From NCBI GenBank assembly GCA_032622095.1, contig CP136061.1, forward strand, positions 213,250,373 to 213,314,372: 64,000 nt of DNA, written 5' to 3'. The stretch comes from Siphonodentalium dalli. Taxonomy: Eukaryota; Mollusca; Scaphopoda; Gadilida; Siphonodentaliidae. The notes beneath the pieces were generated by a model, which saw only the letters and a program-made list of their open reading frames with translations, made no database searches and was not told the origin of the DNA. The position numbers and the translations under genes are program-made. Shown here piece by piece: positions 12,186-23,952 of this stretch (position 1 is its first letter; the number at the start of each line of letters is the position of its first letter).

Positions 12186-13884
12186 TGCAAGTATAATGAA
12201 CTAATTTGAATGTAGGATATATGCTATGACAAAGTCCTGAATAATACAAGTGTCACAGGTTTATAATTCAGCTTTATTTCGCCGAGGTTAATATTAATGA
12301 CATTTGTGTTACTATTCTATGATTCAAAATGAGCGCATAGTTGTGTTTCTAGCACCTTTGTGATTTATAAGCCCTTGTTATGGCACCTGTATATATAGTG
12401 TAAGTATAAGATGGAATATATATGTGTAAGATATGTGTAAAATAGCACTACTCTGTGTATTTTGCAGCAGCACTGCCAGAGATGAACAATGTTGACATCT
12501 GATAGTGTTTGCCACTTCCTCCTGACAAAGGGAGCAAGTGGAGCTATGCTCTCCACATTCTGTCTCGTATTCTTCCACATTTTGATTCTCCTCCACTTTC
12601 CTAGAATTGTATCATGCTTTCGTTGCTTCTCGGTGTGCAATTCACCAACACTCACAGAACACGACGGTGATTAATCTTCAATAGTATTTGTTTTTTTCGG
12701 ACATGTGCATCCGACAGAATATCACAGGCATTGCAGGATATTTCTTCGGAGTGTTTGTTTTTTGAAGCAATTTTTTATCTTATAATTCAGTTTCAGCTGT
12801 CGAGACATTACTCCTGTATAATTGAGTTGATGACGAACTGTTTTCAAAACATTGACATTGTTTGCTTTTGAGATCCGTGGACTGTGGCAGACTACAACAC
12901 AGGTATTTTGCGGCAGTCCTTGCAAAATTGTGGGGCTATACTCTCCACATAACTCGTACTCTTCCCCATCTTTCATTCTCCTCCACTTTCCTAGAATGGA
13001 GTTGTAGCTTTTGTGGCTACTCAATGTGCAATTCACCAACACTCAGAAGATGATGGTGATTCATCTTCAATGATATCTGTTTCTGTCCTTTCCGTCCTTG
13101 CTTTCAGAATATCACGAGCATTGTATTATAGTTCCTGTGAGTGTTTCTTTTTAGAAGCAATTGTATCTTATAATTCTTCAGTTTCAGCTGCCGAGGCATG
13201 ATTCCTGTTAATTGAGTTGAAGATGAATTGCTTTCAAAACAATGACATTGTTTGCTTTTCAGATCTGTGGAATATGCCAGAATACTACTCTGTATTTTTC
13301 GGCAGTGGTACTGCAAAATACTGCCTGTGATGAACATTGTTGGCATCTGATAGGGTTTGCCGCTTCCTCTTGATAAAAGCAGCAAGTAGAGCCTTGTTGA
13401 GCTTTACTCTCCACATAACTCGTATTCTTCCCCATCTTTCATTCTCCTCCACTTTCATAGAACGGTATTGTTGCCTTTGTTACTCAATATGCAATTCACA
13501 AACACTCACATAACATGATGGTGCTATCTGTTTCTTTCCTAGTTTTCTTTGGACATGTGCTATCTGACAGAATGTCACGAGCATTGTATGATAGTTCTTG
13601 TGAGTTATTTTTTTGAAGCAATTTGTCTCTTATAATTCTTCAGTTTTAGCTGCCGAGACATTATTCCTGTGGTCCCTGCAAATTACTGCATGTGATTAAC
13701 ATTGTTGGCATCTGATAGCGTTTGCCACTTCCTCTTGACAAAAGCAGCAAGTGGAGCCTTCCACATAACTCGTATTCTTCCCCATCATTCATTCTCCACT
13801 TTCCTGGAAAGGTATTGTTGTTTTTGTTGCTATTCAATGTGCAATTCAACACTCACAGAACATGATGGTGATTGATCTTCAATG

Positions 13885-13885
<1 letters not shown>

Positions 13886-13915
<30 letters not shown>

Positions 13916-15015
13916 CATTTAACACGCATTCTACAGTAAATTAGTTTCAATGCGCTTACATCAATCAATACAAATAAAAATATACAAGGTAAGAGTTAAA
14001 AAGTAGTAAATGAGCATTAAAAAATTCATAACGACCATCTGCATGTGACTAAGAAATTACTAAAAAACAAAACAAAAGTAAAAAACCAACGACCATAAGC
14101 ATGCGACTTATAATTAAAAAAAAACATAATTAAAAAATAGTTCAAATTATGAAAAAAGGTTATGGCTAAAATTAATTAAAATAGAAAAACAGACAACAAG
14201 GTTAACCAAAGAAATAGATAAAAAAAAACTATCAACAAAAGTAGATCAATAAAAAAGTAACGGAAAAAACAGTCACAAGTAAGTCAAAGATTAAAAGTCA
14301 CAGTTAAAATGTCAGTTAAAATGCAGTAGTAGGTTTAACACCGAAGCAAATTATGAACAGGTGAGTCTTGAGAGCGTTCTTAAATTTTTCGAGAGTTTTC
14401 GCTTTTCTGAGAGTAAGGGGTAGTTCATTCCACACATTTACTGCTTTCTGTTGTGCACAATCCTCTCCGTACTTTCCCTCTGGCTTCCCGCGTGGTGTTT
14501 TTCAGGTCAAGACCACATGTGCTTGATCTAGTGACACGCCCACCGATCTTGAGTTGGAACATGTCACAGATGTAAGATGGTAGATGTCCCTTTATGGCCT
14601 TGTACACAGTTATTGCACACTTATATTTTACACGAAATTTGAATGACATAATATGCAGATCAAATCTAGCTTGAGATATATGGTCATATTTGGACACGTT
14701 GGCGATAAGTCTGGTACAGTTGTTTATCAGAATGTCAATTCGTCGGATGTTATCCTTTGTGATATGTGTCAAGAGAATGTTCAAGCTGTCCACGCGCGAT
14801 AGAATCAAGGACACAACGGCACGTTTGATAGCTTCCTTGCTAAGATGACATCGGACCCTGCGTAGTACTCTGAGTTGGAAGTAGCAGGTCCGTAGCATAT
14901 TGGACACCATAACGTTCATATTCATGTTCGAATGAAAATATGCACCAAGATTCCTCAGGTTGTTACAAGATTTAATTTCTGAACCTGCCAAAGAGTTCTT
15001 GTTTTTCATCCAATT
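13886..15015 (-). mobile_element. 5'-truncated LINE retrotransposon insertion
   Basis: A minus-strand LINE 3' portion: C-terminal reverse-transcriptase coding sequence (14425-15010), then a 3' untranslated region, then an (AAT)n tail at 13886-13912. It interrupts one unit of the tandem array at 12480-16560, whose blocks resume on both sides (GATCTTCAATGA to the left, AGTTCTTGTGAG to the right). The simple-repeat tail and the truncated 5' end are what target-primed reverse transcription usually leaves. Confidence 0.75.
14425..15010 (-). pseudogene. LINE reverse transcriptase, C-terminal fragment (CR1/L2/Jockey-like)
   Basis: The frame reads NLRNLGAYFHSNMNM, then CYFQLRVLRRVRCHLS, then ILSRVDSLNILL, then NNCTRLIANVSKYDH, and near the end HLPSYICDMF. 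This order matches the region after the YADD block in CR1/L2/Jockey-clade LINE polymerases, where an N-L-G-x-x-F-D motif, an S-R-L-D-Y-C-N-S-L-L motif and an L-A-P-S-Y-L motif follow each other. The family-typical D-Y-C is D-S-L here. The finger, palm and endonuclease regions are missing. The open frame extends upstream to 15198, but residues before about 15010 belong to the host tandem unit, so the apparent start is a fusion artefact. It cannot make an active enzyme. Confidence 0.8.
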
Positions 15016-16582
15016 TACTGATGAAGAGTTCTTGTGAGTTTTTGAGGCAATTTTGATTCTGTATTTCTTAAATTTCATATGCTGAGACATGATTCCTATA
15101 TAATTGAGTTGGAGTTGTTGAAATATGAGTGCACATATTGGGTAGTATGTGACATCCGGGATATTTTGCGTCCATTTTACTGGATTGGCTTTATTCATCT
15201 CTTTTCGTCTGTCCAGGCATATATTTCAGTCATGGATTATATATAGAACAAGAAAGGTAGACATGGTCCGAAATCCAATTTACTTCTGAATATGATAACA
15301 AAGCTTGCTCTTTCGGCAGTGTTCTGCTTCTTCAGGCTTCACATATTCGTAACAGTCTTAGTTTCAACTGTTTTCACAAATTGACATCTTGTTTCCGATG
15401 AATTTTTACGATATTTGTAGACTTCAAGTTGAAGAACACAAGACATGTCTTATTTGAAGATAACTTTCAGTCCATTGTGACGTCATTTCCTTAACTTCAA
15501 CTGACCTTAGTGCGGTCAGTAGTATGTGAATGACAAAATTAATGGCGAAAAGCTTAATCTCTTCGTAGAGTTCCTGTCCCGTGCAAAATACTGCCTGTGA
15601 TGAACATTGTTGGCATCTGATAGGGTTTGCCGCTTGCTCTTGATAAAAGCAGCAAGTGGAGCCGCGTGGAGCTATACTCTCCACTTTCCTGGAATGGTTT
15701 TGTGGCTACTCAATGTGCAATTCACCAACACTCACAGGAGATGCTGGTGATTCATCATCAATGATATATGTTGTTTCTCTCTGTTCTGTCCTAATTTTCT
15801 TAGGACGTGCTATCACGAGTACTGTATGATAGTTTTTGTGAGCGTTTTTTTTAAACTAATGTTTATCTCCAGTTTCAGCTGCCGAGATATGATCCCTGTA
15901 TAATACAGTTGAAGATGAAATGTTCTCAAAACATTGACATTGTTTGCTTTTTAGATCTGTGGATTATGCCAGAGTACTGCTCTGTGTATTTTGCAGCAGC
16001 GGTCCTTGCAAAATAATGCATGTGGTGTGATGGACATTGTTGGCATCTGATAGGGTTTACCACTTCATCTTGACAAAATCAGCAAGTAGAGCCTCGTGGA
16101 GCTATACTCTCCACATAACTCGTATTCTTCCCCATCTTTCATTCCCCTTCACTTTCCTAGAATGGTTTTGTTGCTATTCAATTTACAGCTTTTGTTGCTA
16201 CTCAATGAGCAATTCACCAACACTCACAGAACATGACGGTGATTCATCTTCAATATCTGTTATTTCTGTCCTTTCCGTCCTAATGTTCTTAGGACATGTG
16301 CTATCCGACAATATGACGAGCCCTGTGTGAGAGTTCTTGTGAGTTTTTGAGGCAATTTTGAGTTTGTATTTGTTTAGTTTCAGCTGCCGAGACATGATTC
16401 CTGCACAATTGAGTTGGAGATGTTGAAATATGAGTTCATATATTGGGTGGTATGTGACGTCCGGGATATTATTTAGTTTGCGTCCATTTTACTGGATTGG
16501 CTTTCTCCATCTCTTTTCGTCTGTCCAGGCATATATTTCAGTCTTGGATTATTGGAACTGAATGAAGATTGATATGATATCT

Positions 16583-17035
16583 CATATATATTTTGAAGAC
16601 CTCTGTCTGTCTGTATGTTTGTCTGTTTGTCATTTAGACGTATTGGCGAGCCCGTGTGGCGCCCGCTTCGCGCATGCGCAGACGAGATCTCAGAAACGGG
16701 TGGAGCTATCGACTTGAAATTTGCTATGTGAATGTATCTTGCCCCGGATACGAATTTTATCGGGTCGCCGAGCCCATGCGACGCCAGCTTCGCGCATGCG
16801 CAGACGAGATCTCGGAAACGGGTGGAGCTATCGACTTGAAATTTGGTATGTGAATGTATCTTGCCCCGGATACGAATTTTATCGGGTAGCCGAGCCCGTG
16901 CGACGCCAGCTTCGCGCATGCGCAGACCAGATCTCGGAAACGGGTAGAGCTATCGACTTGAAATTTGGTTTTTGAATAGCCCGGACTTGAAATTTGGTTT
17001 TTGAATAGCCCGGACAACGTCGGGCTCATCGGCTA
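16583..17035 (-). mobile_element. GTCY-tailed repeat with about three 120-bp internal units
   Basis: On the plus strand it starts at an ATATATATTTTGAAGACC tail with a CTGTCTGTCTG run and ends with CCCGGACAACGTCGGGCTC, so the head lies at the right and the element reads on the minus strand. Inside, a 120-121-bp unit (CGAGCCCGTG..., GCGCATGCGCAGAC..., CTATCGACTTGAAATTTG) occurs near 16650, 16769 and 16891. A short segment containing CCCGGACTTGAAATTTGG is duplicated at 16978-17010. The open frames over it are by-products of the repeats. Confidence 0.65.
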
Positions 17036-17430
17036 GTCTCATATATTTTGAAGACCTCTGTTTGTTTGTCTGTATGTCTGTATGTCATTTATACAAATCT
17101 ACAAAACGATTTATACATGTCATTTATACAAATCTACGATTCTCGACCGATCGGGACGAAACTTGGTATAAATCGTTTGACCAGGCGGTCGTCGTCGTAT
17201 TGGCGAGCCCGTGCATCGCATGCGCAGACGAGATCTCGGAAACGGGTGGAGCTATCGACTTGAAATTTGCTATGTGAATGTATCTTGCCCCGGATACGAA
17301 TTTTATCGGGTCGCCGAGCCCGTGCGACGCCAGCTTAGCGCATGCGCAGACCAGCTCTCGGAAACGGGTGGAGCTATCGACTTGAAATTTGGTTTTTGAA
17401 TAGCCCGGACAACGTCGGGCTCATCGGCTA
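17036..17430 (-). mobile_element. Second GTCY-tailed repeat of the same family
   Basis: Same tail (CATATATTTTGAAGACC plus TGTTTGTCTGTATGTCTG), same GATCGGGACGAAACTTGG block, two CGAGCCCGTG units and the same CCCGGACAACGTCGGGCTC head. It abuts the previous copy head to tail. Confidence 0.65.
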
Positions 17431-18308
17431 GTCTATTATATATTTTGGAAGATCTGTCTGTATGTGTGTCTGTGTGTTCGCGATGAACTCGAAAACGGCC
17501 GACCCGATTTCGATGAAACTTGGTATGTGGGGGTATTTTCGGCCGGGGTGGCATGGGCCTATTAATTTGTCCGTGCAACGTGACCTTGACCTTGAAATCG
17601 GGTCATTCCAAGGTCAAACGCCCGAATATCACGGGATTTCGATGAAACTTGGTACGTGGGGGTACCTTCGGCCGGGGAGTGGCATAGGCCTATTAATTTG
17701 CCCGTGTGACCTTGAAATCGGGTAATTTCAAGGTCAAACGCCCGAATATCACGGGATTTCGATGAAACTTGGTATGTGAGGGTACCTTCGTATGGGGAGT
17801 CTCATAAGCATATTCATTTGCCCGTGCGACGTGACCTTGACCTTGAAATCGGGTCAACTCAAGGTCAAATCGCCAATTTTGATGGTATTTCGACGAAATT
17901 GTATACATAGGGTTACTTTTGTCCACTGTGTGTTTTGGACGGGTCAAATCGTGACCCCGACCTGACCTTGACCTTCAAAATTATCAATTCAAGGTCAAAT
18001 CGGGTAAATCCAGATGGATTTCGACGGGTAATTTTGTCGGGTACTTTTTTCGGGCAGTGTTTTGGACGGGTCAAATCGTGACCCCACTTGACCTTGGCCT
18101 TCAAAATAGACAATTCACGGTCAAAGCCCGGACGAAGTCGGGTCACCTTCTACTTCAAAATGATCAATTCAAGGTCAAATTGGGTAAAGTTTCGATGGGT
18201 ACTTTTGTCGGGTACTTTTGGACGGGTCAAATCGTTACCCCAACTGACCTTGACCTTCAAAATGGTCAATTCAAGGTCAAAGCCCGGACGAAGTCGGGTC
18301 ACCTTCTA
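17431..18308 (-). mobile_element. Third GTCY-tailed repeat, rich in TCAAGGTCA motifs
   Basis: It begins with a TATATATTTTGGAAGATC tail and a TCTGTCTGTATG run and ends CCCGGACGAAGTCGGGTC next to (TA)n. A module of about 110-120 bp repeats about six times, containing GATTTCGATGAAACTTGG and paired TGACCTTGACCTT / TCAAGGTCA sequences. Each unit carries one or two of the latter in opposite orientation. No coding capacity was found. See the finding on receptor-type half-sites. Confidence 0.65.
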
Positions 18309-18381
<73 letters not shown>

Positions 18382-18403
18382 TATATATATATATATATAT
18401 ATA
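18309..18403. repeat. (TA)n microsatellite
   Basis: Nearly pure TA dinucleotides with one GA interruption. It adjoins the head of the third GTCY-tailed repeat. From 18404 to 20500 I see no gene or dated repeat. Confidence 0.95.
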
Positions 18404-20561
18404 AACAAATTATTTGAAATTGAAAACAGTTACGAGGAGATGCAACATTCTAGTATAAAGAAACTTGAATGTTGTTCACAAAGAAAACAAATAAACAAAA
18501 TAACAGTACATTATCTGTATGGTCTCAAAGAGCCGCTGTCGATACATTGACATATAAATGCATTTGGATTAAATTTTTAATAAATACTAACATTTGGAGT
18601 TTAGATATACAATATTTATACCTACACTCTTGATGAAATTTAGGCCTATCATTGTTCAGTGTATTTCATGTTTTAAAAATAGGCCCACTACATAAGTTAT
18701 TCATTTCCTTTAAGGGTTACATGTGTTCACACACCACAGTGACTTTCGATATCCCTTTAACTTTTATGCATACATCTATTTCTAATAATGGAAATTTACA
18801 AACACGTACACCCCAGGTTAGTCTTTACTATGGTGCCATAAAGCTATGCAAAGCTATATATATATATATTCAATTCCAATTTCTAATAAGATTGAACTCA
18901 CACACAGAACATGCAGAAGCAGTCAACAATAACACACCACATAGCTATGGCATTAGTTTGTAGTGTGGTATCATATGTCAATTAACAGGGTTATCAGGTT
19001 ACAATACACCAAATGATTTGCATAGGCCTCAATGTTAACAAATCCCGCTGGCCTGTATTCGCAGAAAAGGGTTGACCCTGAACGAGTATTTAACATTAAA
19101 TAACGTATCTTTAGACACACGTCACACTATCCTTAAAATGGAGAAAAAATGACATCGAAAAAAAAACCCTCCCATACATTTTTTCGACAATTTGACAGTC
19201 CTAACCGTTCACCGTGTGGCTATATTTGATGTTTCTCGTCGGGGAAACACGTTTGTGCATTTTTTCGTGCACTTTTCATCCATGTGTCATTGACCATTCA
19301 GCTGCCAGGATTTTTTATGCTGATCCTAGCTTGGGGATCCCAGGGGAAATCACTCTACTAATTTGTATTTGGTGTATTATAACCAGCAGTGCTCCGGATA
19401 TGGGAGGATATATGCAGCCATATATCAGACAGTAATGATAAATTTCTTTACATTTCGACAATGGCGTTAGGTCATTAGCTGTTGTGGAGGATATTATATG
19501 GTAGAACCATTTCTCAGGTCAGAGAAATACTGTGATAATACAGTAATACTGTCTGGTTTGTGAGCTGTTTTTAGTGTTTATATCACTCGACCCCAACACC
19601 AAAGTGTCATGTTTCAATCATTAATATAGTAAATTAAAAAAATTAAATTAATTAAACACCCCCTGTTATTAACATCCCCTGGCCTCTGATCAATAATAGC
19701 CCAGATATTGTTAAAAGCTATAAGCATACCACATTTGGAGTTGATATCTGAAAGTCATCCAGAGTTATTCACAAAAATCGAAACATGGCCACATAGTCAA
19801 ACATATCTGGACCAAACCAAACACTTATTCGAACTGAACAAGTGTCTGGCCTATGGGTACATGCAATTTGTTTTTAGAATTAATAGCTCAAATCATTCTA
19901 AAGTTATCCACTAACGATCGGAGGGACGGCGTGACACACGACGGCTCGTTTGCTCAGATGCTAACGTTATGTGTACCATACAGGGTATGGGTACACATAA
20001 AAAAAACCTTTAATAACAAATCTGAAATATTATATAAATAATATCTGTTCTGGACAATCCATTTTCCTGGTTTTCTGAGAAGGGTTTTAGTTCTTTTTGA
20101 GATACTGGTGAGATACTTTATGTCGGAAGAAAACGTTTTGGACAATACATAAATCCAAACATTTACATGTATTGGGGTCATCTCCTATCAAAGAACCACA
20201 TATAACATACTAATATAAATAAAAATGAAAACAAGTAAAATGCTTAAAGACATTTACTAAGTATCATTAAAATTAAATTACCATGTTTTAAATTCTTACA
20301 AGTACATTAGATTACACTTAAACAATGACTGGATTTGTCTCCCTTTAATATTCTATATTGCATCAAATTTATAATTCAGGGAAGAATCTTTTAAAAAATT
20401 TGGACGCCTGTTTCCAGAACATGTAACCGGAAACAATTTTAAAGTTCTTGAATTAGCTGAATCAAGCTACAGCTTGGAGGGGTGTGCTCTTGTTTACAAA
20501 GAATTGGTGTCTATTATCAGACTATACGTGCATTTTTCAATGTGTACAATAAAAGATTTAC

Positions 20562-20713
20562 CTCATAGCATTTTCCTTGTACTCTCGTTCGAAGGCTGCA
20601 TATCTTTCTGGTCCGAACTGGCAATCAAGCCCCATCAGTCCTCCAATCACGTAGGGACACCCATCATATTCAAGTTTTTTCGCCCATAATGATTCTGTGT
20701 TTGGATCGCGCCA
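20562..20713 (-). CDS. Internal exon of an uncharacterised minus-strand gene
   Basis: I do not recognise the protein. On the minus strand a CAATCAG acceptor and an ATGAG/GTAAAT donor enclose 50 codons running from WRDPNTESLWAKK, through YDGCPYVIGGLMGLD, to FEREYKENAM, plus AG. The frame stays open upstream to about 20755 (a further KCGWIQKRSCNQ), so the acceptor could lie further up; the polypyrimidine tract is weak. The trailing AG joins the exon at 9322-9465 in phase to make R. Composition and amino-acid texture are coding-like. A repeat begins within 50 bp upstream (20750), so the gene may be truncated or its 5' part may lie far to the right. Confidence 0.5.
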
Positions 20714-20749
20714 CTGATTGCATGACCTTTTTTGGATCCATCCACATTT

Positions 20750-22130
20750 AGCTCACTTGAGACGAAGTCTCCGGTGGAGCTGTAATCATCACTCCTCGTC
20801 CGTCGGTCAAGAATCGTCTTCTCGAGAACCGAATGGGTTCATATTTAGTAAAGATCTTCCCTAGGTGACTCGCTTTAAGATTTGTTCAAATGAGGTCACC
20901 AGGTCAAATAGTTTTGAATCCAGGACCATAACTCTTAAAAAAAAATTTAGATTGAACTTGCTCTATTTAACAAAAAATAAAAAAAATAAAAGAATTAATA
21001 CTATTAAAAAAAAAATCTGTTTTTATTGAGATTTAACTCGTTGCTAAATGTGTTTTTTTTAAACATTTAAAAAATATTGAAAAGTTGAAGTCAATAACAT
21101 CTGCAGTTATGAAACTTAAAGTTATGTAATCTTTAATGAAATCACTGATATGCATTAAACTTTCCCACCCCCCCCCCCCCCAACATGGACCAGACCCCCT
21201 GCTCCCCAACACAATTCTCCCACCAAAAGGTGCAGTCAACGATATTAGCGTTGGCCAGCTAGCCAACACGTGTAATTGAGATTTAATCTCATCTGACATA
21301 CAAGAATATAAACAATCACATAGCACTGATGTGTTTCTGTTGTCATTGAAATCAAATTGAATAAAATGTGCTGCTCTAATATTATTTTGTTACCCCTCCC
21401 CGCACTCTGGGGTGAATTCATTAATAACTTGATTTGCGAAGAAAAATGAGTGGTACACTGAATAGAAGTATGTTGGTGTTTCCTTCTGTCGTGTTTCCTG
21501 CCCACCATCAACAAGTGTCGTCTTCTCCAGATCCATGTGACCAATTGCGTTCATATTTGGTATGGATGTTCCCCAGGTGACTCATATTCAGATTTGTTCA
21601 AATGAGGTTACCAGGCCCAATAGGTGTGAAGCTTAAAAGGTCATACCGGTAACTCTTTCTATCCATAGTAATTCTTAAAACGACTTCTACTCACGAACCA
21701 TCAGGCCTATTTAGCTTATATTTGGTATGGATATTTCTGGGTGAGTGGGATTCAGATTTTGGGCCGAGCCAGGGACATAACTTTTCCCCTCCATAGTAAT
21801 TCTTAAAACATTTTCTCCAGAACTGGGGTCATATTTGGTGGGGATAATAGCTGGGTGACTGGGATTCAGATCTGTTCAAATTGGGTCACCAAGTCAATTA
21901 TGTGCGGGGCCTGGAACATAACTCTTTCCCACCACAACATTCTGAAAACAACTTCTCAAGATCCATTAGGTCGATTTAGCTTAAATTTGGTATGGAGGTT
22001 CCTTGTGTGACTGGGATTCAAATTTGGTCACCGGGTCAATTATGGGGGGAGGAGGGAATAAATCATTCCCGTGATAGTAATTCTTAAAACAACTTCTTCT
22101 CATGACCATTGATCACCCCTAGTTAGTGGT
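20750..22130. repeat. Hairpin-headed repeat with diverged 120-180-bp internal units
   Basis: The left end folds on itself (AGCTCACTTGAGACGAAG / CTTCGTCTCAAG-type pairing, with CTCCGGTGGAGCT) and is followed by CGTCCGTCGGTC. At least five units with TTCATATTTGGTRTGGAT, GGTGACTGGGATTCAGAT and GTAATTCTTAAAACAACTTCTC blocks follow, near 20830, 21530, 21690, 21800 and 21950. A poly-C tract sits near 21169-21181. The pattern resembles a repeat type I associate with mollusc genomes. Confidence 0.55.
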
Positions 22131-23690
22131 CCTGCTCATTTGCCATGATGTTGATGGGTCATGCTGAATTTATCAGGTGTTTGCAAAATTATAGGAATGG
22201 CCATTTTGTTTATGGTCAGAGTGTAATTATTTTAATATTTTACTAATTTACAATGGCCGAATGTCAAGAATGACAACTTGAAAAATTTACTACATTTTCT
22301 AGACAGAAATAGTTTGCCATAGAATCATTACACGCATAGCTTATTTTCGGGATTTCAAAATATTTTGGTATATGAGTTCTCAAATGGGATATCTGAAATG
22401 AGTTTGCAAACTAGGCCTGACAGACATTTTTTTCAGAGTTATGGCCCTTTGGTTGGACAAATATTAACTAGTTTAAATTATTTGCAGCCTATTTTGAAAA
22501 TGCCCATTCCCAACTTTACGAGCATCTTAGTAAATATGCAATAAAAAATTAAGTCTAAAAATATCGCCATAAAGAACTTATATTAATTATCGAAAGTTCT
22601 CCAATAATTTTTTTTTGCATAAAAGGCATTTTAATTTTTACTAGTTGGTTTACGAATTTCCCTATTAAAAAAATAGGTTTGCACGTGCAAGTGGACACGG
22701 ACAAAGCATCTGGTGGCTTGTTTTAGATGAGATTATTATTCAGCAAATACTTTATTTCTCCCACCCTATATTTTGACAAATTAATTTTTTTTTAAATATA
22801 CAGATTTTATTTTTTTCCCTGCTATTAATATTGGTCCAATTATCAAGGATACGAACTGCGCTGCCAGTCAGAATCAAAACCCATTTAAATTTCGTTGATA
22901 TTTCACTCCGATCACAAACAAATAATTATCATAATATTAATAGCAGACGACTAAACAAAATTCCCGTTGTTTGATGAGACTTTGAGATCCTGGGTGTCAT
23001 TTTGCTTGTTTAGGACACCCTGGGTATCTTTTGGCCCGTTTGAGAGATCCTGTGTGTCTTTTTGATCGATGCCATGCGACAATGACCAATTCAGCTCTAT
23101 TTAGCCGGTTGATCGTCACGTCCTCTGCACCAACGGCAGCTCAGCATATTTTTTTTTATTTAATCCAGCTGTTTAATTCATCATTAAATGGTACATTCAT
23201 TACTAAATAAGGTAGTATACGTGTGGCGATATTAATTGTTCAATAAAAATAATGATCAATGCAATTCGCGATATGACGTTTCGTTGACAAGGAGACGCTT
23301 GGGAATTTCCCATGTCTAAAAATATAACGCTCCAGATGGGTCACGTGATCACGTCGCATTAAGCCTCGCATCAAAATCCGCTTGCCCTGTTGGATACTAC
23401 ATTAAATCGAGTGATAGCTCTTAGCCAATCACAGTGCGATAAAGTCACATGAGAATGACGCTATACCATATTCTTATAATATATAGGTCTTAAACTTGTA
23501 TGAGTATAACAGTTTAATACTAGAGTATATAGTTGGTTGGGCGTAAAGCTCTTGATGTGAACTGTGAATAATTATCTGACATAAAAGCAACCCCAATTGT
23601 CCATAAGGTATGGAGAAGCGTGGTCTTCCAATTGAATCAGATCTCTCCATATCAACGACACTATCACCGACACCATCAATTAATGCATAT
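22131..23690. other. Intergenic DNA, no supported gene
   Basis: AT-rich. The only structure noted is three diverged copies of a GAGATCCTGGGTGTCWTTTTG-type phrase at about 22980-23070. Confidence 0.5.
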
Positions 23691-23701
23691 GAGTTAGTGT
23701 A

Positions 23702-23952
23702 AGCTCACACTGCTGCGATTTACCTACGATTTTGACCTACATGATTGTACTGTGCATGATCGCGTCAAAATCGTTGTTTGGCCGAGAACATCAAGCCGTG
23801 TTTGATTTTAGCTGTAACCGGCTCTGTCGGACGCTTTATTCCATCTCCGATTTTATACAATCGCAGCAATGTGATGATAGTCGTAGACTATTAGGTTTGA
23901 CGACCAGGTTTTGTTTTTGTTGACGAACGATTAAATCGCTGCAGTGTGAGCT
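23702..23952. mobile_element. 251-bp MITE with TA-flanked terminal inverted repeats
   Basis: The left end AGCTCACACTGCTGCGATTTA and the right end are inverted copies differing at a single base over 20 bp. TA dinucleotides flank both ends (23700-23701 and 23953-23954), compatible with a TA target duplication. The 63-codon frame inside has no domain. From 23955 to 25020 nothing is supported. Confidence 0.65.

Larger units (their letters stand above)
12480..16560 (-). repeat. Decayed tandem array of 0.4-0.85-kb units with a conserved C4 cysteine motif
   Basis: The stretch TGTTGGCATCTGATAGGG recurs with variation near 12491, 13340, 13705, 15610 and 16040. Each is followed by the same ordered blocks: a CTCCACATAACTCG block, a CACCAACACTCACAG block, a TCAGTTTCAGCTGCCGAG block. 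On the minus strand the first block reads STC-C-F-C-QEEVANPIRCQQCSS-like peptide, giving a C-x2-C-x10-C-x2-C pattern in most units (one unit has a stop in it, another a Y for C). Frames are broken between blocks. This could be a dead tandem gene cluster or a transposon-derived zinc-binding exon amplified in place; I cannot tell which. The C4 pattern is reminiscent of, but not demonstrably, a PHD-like finger. Confidence 0.5.

Noticed and set aside
14425-15198. 257-codon frame as one intact protein
   Set aside because: The N-terminal third belongs to the tandem unit and only the rest is LINE polymerase; it is a chance fusion at the insertion border.
16473-17578. Several 60-150-codon frames with repeated SIAPPVSEISSAHA-type text
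   Set aside because: They follow from the 120-bp repeat units and occur on both strands.
18088-18380. Frames ending in YIYIYIYI
   Set aside because: Translation of the AGGTCA repeat and the (TA)n microsatellite.
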